Source of the DNA: Deltaproteobacteria bacterium
GTDB taxonomy: Bacteria; Desulfobacterota_D; UBA1144; Nemesobacterales; JAJCZQ01
Assembly (NCBI GenBank): GCA_029262335.1
Contig: JAJCZQ010000033.1
Coordinates: forward strand, 1-62,546
Length of the DNA: 62,546 bases
Direction: 5' to 3'
A program made the position numbers and the translations under genes. Every line of letters begins with the position of its first letter. Positions within the stretch are counted from its first letter, which is position 1. The notes beneath the pieces are model-generated. The model was not told the DNA's origin, did not search any database, and saw nothing but the letters and a program-made list of their open reading frames with translations. Of the stretch, positions 54,298-62,546 are shown piece by piece.

Positions 54298-55886
54298 TTG
54301 AAAATTTTAATTACTGATGGACTTTCGTCAGAAGGTCTTGATATCCTTAATTCAGCTTCTGAGTTAGAAGTAGTTGAGAAAAAAGGAATCAGCAAAGAAG
54401 AACTTTTAGAAGAAATTAAAAATTATAATGGGATTATAGTAAGAAGTGCCACGAAAGTTACAAAAGAAGTTATTGATGCCTCTGAAGGCAGCCTTAAGGT
54501 AATAGGAAGGGCAGGCATAGGCGTAGACAACGTTGATGTTGAGCATGCCACCAAGAACGGGATCGTCGTTATGAACACTCCCGAGGCTAATGCTATTACA
54601 ACCGCAGAGCACACTATTACGCTGCTTTGTTCACTTGCCAGGAATATTCCCCAGGCCCACAGGTCACTTAAGGAAGGCAGATGGGACAGGAGCAAATACA
54701 AAGGTGTAGAACTTTTCGGAAAAACAATCGGTTTTGTAGGACTTGGCAATATTGGCAAACTCGTTGCCGAAAGGGCAATCGGACTTAAGATGAACGCAGT
54801 AGCATTTGATCCTTTCCTTACACCCGAAGCAACTTCCAAACTTGGCGTTGAGCTTGTAACTCTTGATGAACTAATCGAAAAAGCAGATATCATCAGTGTT
54901 CATACTCCTCTTAATGCTGAGACAAAGGACCTTATAAACAAAAAATCAATCGCAAAGATGAAAGACGGCGTATTAATATTAAACTGCGCCAGGGGCGGCA
55001 TTATAAATGAATCCGACCTCGCAGAAGCAATTACAAGCGGTAAAGTTGCCGGTGCGGGAATTGATGTATACACAACAGAACCTGTTGAACAGGACAACCC
55101 CTTACTTGCCCTTGATGAGAACATTGTAATTACACCACATCTCGGCGCTTCAACTGAAGAAGCTCAAAAGAAAGTAGGCCTCGCGATAGCTGAGCAGATT
55201 GTAGATTTCGGAGTAAACGGCGTTGTTCAAAACGCTGTAAACATGCCGTCACTCAGCCTGGAACAGTTAAAGTCAATGAAGCCGTATCTCGACCTTGCCG
55301 AGAAAATTGGCAGCCTGCAGGGACAGCTCTGCAAGGGTGCGGTAAAGAAGATCAATATCGAATACGATGGAGATGTTTCAAATTTAAATACAGACCCCCT
55401 TACAGTTGCAGCACTAAAAGGGTTTCTCACTCCGATTATGGACCTTCCGGTGAGCTTTGTAAATGCCCCGGTTATTGCAAAGGAACGTGGAATAAAAGTT
55501 ATAGAATCAAAAAGCGAAACATCGAAAGAATACACCAGCCTTATAAACATGTCCGTGACTACCGCTGAAGGAAAAACGGGAGTATCAGGTACAGTTTACG
55601 GGAAAGGAGAACCAAGACTTGTCTGGGTTAACGGCATGTCAGTAGATGTAGTGCCACAGGGCCATCTCCTTGTAAGTGAAAATTATGACAAACCCGGCTT
55701 TATCGGTTCCATGACATCACTGCTGGGAGATAAAGGCGTAAACATAGGGCTTATGCATCTTGGACGAGAGAAGATCGGAGGAAGGGCAATAGTATTTACA
55801 AACGTTGACTCCCCGCTTTCAGAAGAGCTGATGAGCAAACTATCCGTATTACCGGATATTATTTCAGTAACACAGGTTAAATTCTA

Positions 55887-55887
<1 letters not shown>
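54298..55887 (+). CDS. serA: D-3-phosphoglycerate dehydrogenase
   Basis: 529 residues: the long form. NAD-binding GFVGLGNIGKLVAERA (about 145-160), catalytic-region LNCARGGIINESDLAEA and HLGASTEEAQKKVGLA are intact. The ASB domain (about 320-450) and C-terminal ACT domain (GFIGSMTSLLGDKGVNI) are both present, so serine feedback control is likely. It commits 3-phosphoglycerate to serine synthesis. TTG start with GGAGG. It overlaps hisZ by one base. Confidence 0.95.
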
Positions 55888-58869
<2,982 letters not shown>

Positions 58870-58920
58870 AGTTAACTCCGGAAAAATAATTTAACCTGAT
58901 CTTTTATAAAAACAATCAAA

Positions 58921-59889
58921 TTATTCTGAATTGTCATAAGCCTCAATAATTTTCCTCACAAGAGGATGCCTTACAACATCAGTTTTACTAAAATATACGA
59001 ACTCTATTCCGTTAATGTTCCTTAAAATATTTTTTGCGTCAATTAGTCCCGATTTATCATTTTCGGCTAAATCTATCTGGGTAATATCACCTGTTATTAC
59101 CGCTTTGGAACTGAACCCAAGCCTTGTTAAAAACATCTTCATCTGTGTGGAAGTGGTGTTTTGTGCTTCATCCAGTATCACGAATGCATCATTGAGCGTC
59201 CTTCCCCTCATAAACGCAAGCGGTACTATCTCAATCACACCTTTTTCAATAAGCCTCGAGGCCTTTTCATAGTCCATCATTTCATAAAGAGCATCAAACA
59301 GGGGCCTTAGATATGGGTCTACTTTCTGGTAAAGGTCACCCGGCAGAAAGCCGAGTTTTTCTCCCGCTTCCACAGCGGGCCGTGCAAGTATAATCCTGTT
59401 TACCTTTTTATTTAAAAATGCGGCGACAGCCATCGACATAGCGAGGTATGTTTTTCCCGTACCTGCCGGGCCGATACCAAAGACAATATCATTTTTCCTG
59501 ATGGCTTCGATATAGACTTTTTGATTTACACTCTTGGGTGTGATTATTTTTTTTCTGATTGAAATACAAACTGTATCGAGAAATATTTCCTCAAGGCTGG
59601 TTGTACTTTCTTTAAGTACCCTCGATGCGAGTTCCAGGTCACCGGGGTCAGGGACATAGCCCTTTTCGATAAGCCGGTAAACAGACTGAATCAGGTTTTC
59701 CGCTTCATCCAGGTTTTCTTCTTTCCCTTTAAGTACAAGTTTAGTACCCCTTGAGTGGACCTTAATATTGTAAAGGTTCTCAATATCCTTGAGATTGGTG
59801 TTCAATTCTCCGTAAAGAATTTTTACAACACTGGAATTGTCGAGTTCTATCTCTTTTGTAGCTTCGGTTAGATTTAAGGTTGTTTCCAT
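58921..59889 (-). CDS. phoH: PhoH-family ATPase
   Basis: 322 residues. The N-terminal KH-like part is followed by Walker A FGIGPAGTGKTYLAMSMA (about 137-154) and Walker B FVILDEAQNTTSTQMKMFLTR. EKLGFLPGDLYQKVDPYLRP and the late EFVYFSKTDVVRHPLVRKII are signatures of the PhoH/PhoL group linked to RNA metabolism. ybeY is not adjacent in the window. Confidence 0.93.
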   Translation of the reverse strand: METTLNLTEATKEIELDNSSVVKILYGELNTNLKDIENLYNIKVHSRGTKLVLKGKEENLDEAENLIQSVYRLIEKGYVPDPGDLELASRVLKESTTSLEEIFLDTVCISIRKKIITPKSVNQKVYIEAIRKNDIVFGIGPAGTGKTYLAMSMAVAAFLNKKVNRIILARPAVEAGEKLGFLPGDLYQKVDPYLRPLFDALYEMMDYEKASRLIEKGVIEIVPLAFMRGRTLNDAFVILDEAQNTTSTQMKMFLTRLGFSSKAVITGDITQIDLAENDKSGLIDAKNILRNINGIEFVYFSKTDVVRHPLVRKIIEAYDNSE

Positions 59890-59929
59890 TTAGACAAGTA
59901 ATTATAACTTCATATTGCTAAATATGCAT

Positions 59930-60739
59930 TTATTCCATATTTAGAGGGTCAGGGAATTTAAGACTGTAATTAAGGGCATCTTTCAGTTTTTTGTTGCTTA
60001 CAAGCTTATAATCAGCTGTCTCCATATCATCAATATTTTCAAGCTCAAGGCCTGCCCTTTCGGCTTCACTTTTATAAAAATCTATTCTTTTAGGGTGGTT
60101 ATCACAGCATACGTTAAATATTTCTCCCCAAATACCCTTGTTTATTACTTCCATTATCACGCCTATACAGTCATCCTGGTGTATCAGGTTGACCGGGGTA
60201 TTTATCTTATGAATTACCCTTCTTTTCTTTAAAAAATTCCTTGGGTTCCTGTCATAACCCACAAGCCCCGCAAGACGAAGCACTGTGGTTTTAAATCCCT
60301 TCTCATCAAGCAGCATATTTTCTGCAATCCTGAGGGCCTTGCCCGAATTTTTCGCCGGCTCCGCCGTTTCTTCCTCTGAAACTTCCCTGTTAAGTTCGGG
60401 ATAAACGGAAGTCGAGCTTGTGAAAATCACATTTTTTACACGTGAACTGTTAGCCGCATTGATAATACTTTGGATCTGTGCCGGGTGAAACTCGACAATA
60501 TCATCACGCCTTGCAGGCGGAATGTTTAGTATCAGGATTTCAGAATCAAAAAACTCCTCCGGGTTTTCACAAATTAGTTCTGGTGAAAGTTCGAGTAAAA
60601 ATGGATTTACTCCCTTTTCTTTAATAAGGCCGATTTTATCGGGGTCACGTGTAGACCCTTTTACGCTGTGGCCTTTTTTTATAAATTCAATTGCCAGCGG
60701 CAGCCCGAGCCACCCGCATCCGAGTACGCTGATTTTCAT
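59930..60739 (-). CDS. NAD(P)-dependent epimerase/dehydratase-like SDR
   Basis: 269 residues. The dinucleotide-binding start KISVLGCGWLGLPLAIEFIKKG (GCGxLG; split by position 2-23) lacks the usual extended GxxGxxG spacing but resembles the YeeZ-type subgroup. IFTSSTSVYPELN supplies the Ser, and the YxxxK pair is not obvious. VNLIHQDDC and FNVCCDNHPKR follow as in that subgroup. Substrate unknown. It starts six bases after the DUF1289 gene. Confidence 0.78.
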   Translation of the reverse strand: MKISVLGCGWLGLPLAIEFIKKGHSVKGSTRDPDKIGLIKEKGVNPFLLELSPELICENPEEFFDSEILILNIPPARRDDIVEFHPAQIQSIINAANSSRVKNVIFTSSTSVYPELNREVSEEETAEPAKNSGKALRIAENMLLDEKGFKTTVLRLAGLVGYDRNPRNFLKKRRVIHKINTPVNLIHQDDCIGVIMEVINKGIWGEIFNVCCDNHPKRIDFYKSEAERAGLELENIDDMETADYKLVSNKKLKDALNYSLKFPDPLNME

Positions 60740-60745
60740 AATATA

Positions 60746-60916
60746 TTAATCCGTAGTCCTGGTCTTAATTTTGTTAAGTATATTTGTTTTTTGTTCGTTG
60801 GTGTATGTTGACCATGATGCAATCTCTTCGCTTGTCCGGAGGCAGCCTATACAAAGCCCGGAGTCCTCATCAATCAGGCAAAGTTCATTGCAGGGGGATT
60901 TTACTTCTTCAGTCAT
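60746..60916 (-). CDS. DUF1289 family small protein
   Basis: 56 residues. [20 protein letters not shown] is followed by RTSEEIASW; the CxxxC...CxxC arrangement with the IDE..GLCxGCxRT core is diagnostic of DUF1289. Four Cys suggest a bound metal. The ATG overlaps the end of purC by eight bases (ATGACTGA), a translational-coupling arrangement. Function unknown. Confidence 0.88.
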   Translation of the reverse strand: MTEEVKSPCNELCLIDEDSGLCIGCLRTSEEIASWSTYTNEQKTNILNKIKTRTTD

Positions 60917-61802
60917 TTATGAGGTAGCCAATCATTGATTCATATTTTTCTTTTGTTTTTTGTACTATGTCTTCCGGAAGCTTTGGCGCAGGTGGTTTCC
61001 TGTCCCAGTCTATGGAGTTAAGATAGTCCCTGACAAACTGTTTATCAAAACTTTTCTGCCCTCTGCCCGGGCCATAATCATTTGCGGGCCAGAATCTCGA
61101 AGAATCCGGGGTGAGTACTTCGTCAATCAGGATAAGTTTCCCTGTATCTTCTTCTATCCCGAATTCAAACTTGGTGTCCGCAATTATAATGCCTTTATTT
61201 ATTGCGTAGTCTCTTGCCATACTGTAGATATTAATACTTATTTCCCTTACCTTTTCAGCAAGACCTTCCCCGATAATCTCGCATGCTTTTTCAAATGATA
61301 TGTTTTCATCATGGTCACCGTCCACAGCCTTTGTGGAAGGAGTAAATACCGGTTTATCAAGCTTCGATGATTCAAGTAGTCCGTCCGGCAGGGCAATACC
61401 GCACACTGTTCCGGTCTCTTTGTATTCGTTCCAGCCCGAACCTGAAAGATATCCCCTTACTATGCATTCTATCTCGAGGGGTTTTGTTTTTTTCACTAGC
61501 ATACTTCTGCCTTCAAGTTCATCTGCATACTTGTGAAACTCGTGAGGAAAATCGTCTACGTCACTTGATATAAGGTGATTGTCTACAATACTGCCGGTCT
61601 TTCCGAACCAAAACTCTGAAATCCTGTTTAGCACCTTTCCCTTACCGGGTATTCCGTTGGCAAGGATAAAGTCATAAGCTGAAATCCTGTCGGTTGTGAC
61701 TATTATCAGCCTGTTACCAAGATCAAATATGTCTCTCACTTTTCCCCGAAAAGGGTCAGGAAGGTCTATAAAGTTTGTTTTTTCGAGTAAGTCTTTGCCC
61801 AT
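60909..61802 (-). CDS. purC: Phosphoribosylaminoimidazole-succinocarboxamide synthase
   Basis: 297 residues, the longer eukaryote-like/ADE1-size form. [20 protein letters not shown] (about 19-38) binds [40 protein letters not shown] and [11 protein letters not shown] are the other signatures. It makes SAICAR from CAIR and aspartate in purine synthesis. It lies in a minus-strand row with fbp upstream and DUF1289 downstream. Confidence 0.96.
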   Translation of the reverse strand: MGKDLLEKTNFIDLPDPFRGKVRDIFDLGNRLIIVTTDRISAYDFILANGIPGKGKVLNRISEFWFGKTGSIVDNHLISSDVDDFPHEFHKYADELEGRSMLVKKTKPLEIECIVRGYLSGSGWNEYKETGTVCGIALPDGLLESSKLDKPVFTPSTKAVDGDHDENISFEKACEIIGEGLAEKVREISINIYSMARDYAINKGIIIADTKFEFGIEEDTGKLILIDEVLTPDSSRFWPANDYGPGRGQKSFDKQFVRDYLNSIDWDRKPPAPKLPEDIVQKTKEKYESMIGYLIND

Positions 61803-61837
61803 GATTTTAAATTTGGATTTAAATCCTGAATAGAAAT

Positions 61838-62546
61838 TTATAAATACTTTTCAGCTTCAAGCACCATGTCTTCAGAACCTATAAAGATAGGTGTCCTCTG
61901 GTGTAGTTTCTTGGGCTGTATTTCCATAATTCTTTCTTTTCCGTTTGTGGCCCTGCCGCCGGCCTGTTCGACAATATAAGCCATCGGGTTGCATTCATAA
62001 ACTAGTCTTAACTTACCATCTGCTGAATCCGAGGTTTTTGGATACATGAAAATACCACCCTTAAGCAGGTTCCTGTGAATATCAGCAACCATAGACCCAA
62101 CATAACGGTATCCGTAAGAAGTCCCGTTTGCAGTTTCCTTAAAGCAGTGGTCCACATATTTTCTTATGCCGTCACTAAATTTTGTATAATTGCCGTGATT
62201 GTAGGAATAGAACTGGCCTTTCTTTGGGATCTTTATATTAGGATGCGAAAGGCAAAATTCACCGATTGACGGGTCGAGTGTAAATCCGTTTACACCGTGC
62301 CCGGCCGTCTATACAAGCATGGTGGATGACCCGTAGATTATGTATCCGGCAGCCACCTGGCTTGTGCCTTTCTGCAGGAAGTCCTCGAGTCTGCATGGTT
62401 TTCCGAGAAACCCCGATTTTCTCTTGTAGATTGTGAATATGGTCCCTACAGACACGTTTACATCTATATTCGAAGAACCGTCAAGCGGGTCCATTGAAAT
62501 TACATATTTTGAGTTTATAGAATTTTCATCTTCAAAAGCAATAAAT
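61838..62546 (-). pseudogene. fbp: Class I fructose-1,6-bisphosphatase with an in-frame TAG (5' part outside window)
   Basis: The minus-strand frame from the window edge reads [20 protein letters not shown] (metal-binding DPLDGSSN), then YGSSTMLV, then TAG at 62311-62309. After it the same frame continues without a gap: TAGHGVNGFTLDPSIGEF, GYRYVGSMVADIHRNLLKGG, MAYIVEQAGGRATNG, to the natural TAA at 61838. Standard enzymes have [18 protein letters not shown] here, so one Tyr codon has become amber. With only this change the gene looks otherwise conserved; a recent nonsense mutation or a base error are both possible. Confidence 0.85.

Overview
The window is about 62.5 kb of dense, AT-rich bacterial chromosome. 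Gram-negative traits include several lipobox lipoproteins, a SurA-like periplasmic lipoprotein, TatC, and many secreted or anchored proteins. There is no rRNA, tRNA, CRISPR array, prophage or intact transposon that I can see. The mix of FMN/F420-type luciferase-like oxidoreductases, acyl-CoA enzymes, sigma-54 regulation, HisZ, a 4Fe-4S-type CysH and a DUF255 protein suggests a poorly cultured heterotroph of a Dadabacteria- or Desulfobacterota-like lineage. That placement is inference and weak.

Region 1 (1-8115) is the accessory part. It holds four of five paralogues of a secreted family I cannot name, recognised by FFDLRDRES near the N-terminus and GLNNGNGRG at the C-terminus. They are interleaved with two members of a Cys/His-rich repeat family. 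One of those sits in frame behind a SurA-like lipoprotein, separated only by a TGA codon. A fifth secreted paralogue lies at 29181-30212, next to the orphan tail of an RHS gene.

Region 2 (8112-28616) is mostly housekeeping: a SAM methyltransferase, a Nudix hydrolase and a dynamin-like GTPase; a DUF255 thioredoxin-fold protein; mnmG; an SCP2 / SplB-like radical SAM / Dph6-like operon; htpX; a choice-of-anchor I protein; a class I amidotransferase; uvrA-uppP-nucleosidase; a Ycf46-like AAA ATPase; and a PQQ-type sugar dehydrogenase. The 356-base gap before uvrA carries three small hairpin or repeat remnants, and related ones lie at 30342-30427.

Region 3 (30427-42713) joins sulfur metabolism and signalling. 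It encodes a PAP phosphatase, a hybrid sensor kinase whose ATP-binding core looks degenerate, a patatin lipase, a GT-C glycosyltransferase, pyrE, a sigma-54 activator with a degenerate receiver, and a PiT-family transporter plus cysH. Canonical -24/-12 sigma-54 promoter sequences lie in front of both the kinase gene and the transporter-cysH operon.

Region 4 (42714-53370) contains three luciferase-like oxidoreductases, a dienelactone hydrolase lipoprotein, an acyl-CoA synthetase, an acyl-CoA dehydrogenase, a sodium:solute symporter and a sulfotransferase-like protein. Region 5 (53373-62546) is core metabolism: tatC, serA-hisZ-purA behind a good sigma-70 promoter, phoH, an NAD-dependent epimerase-like gene, a 56-residue DUF1289 gene, purC, and a class I fructose-1,6-bisphosphatase frame interrupted by one TAG codon.
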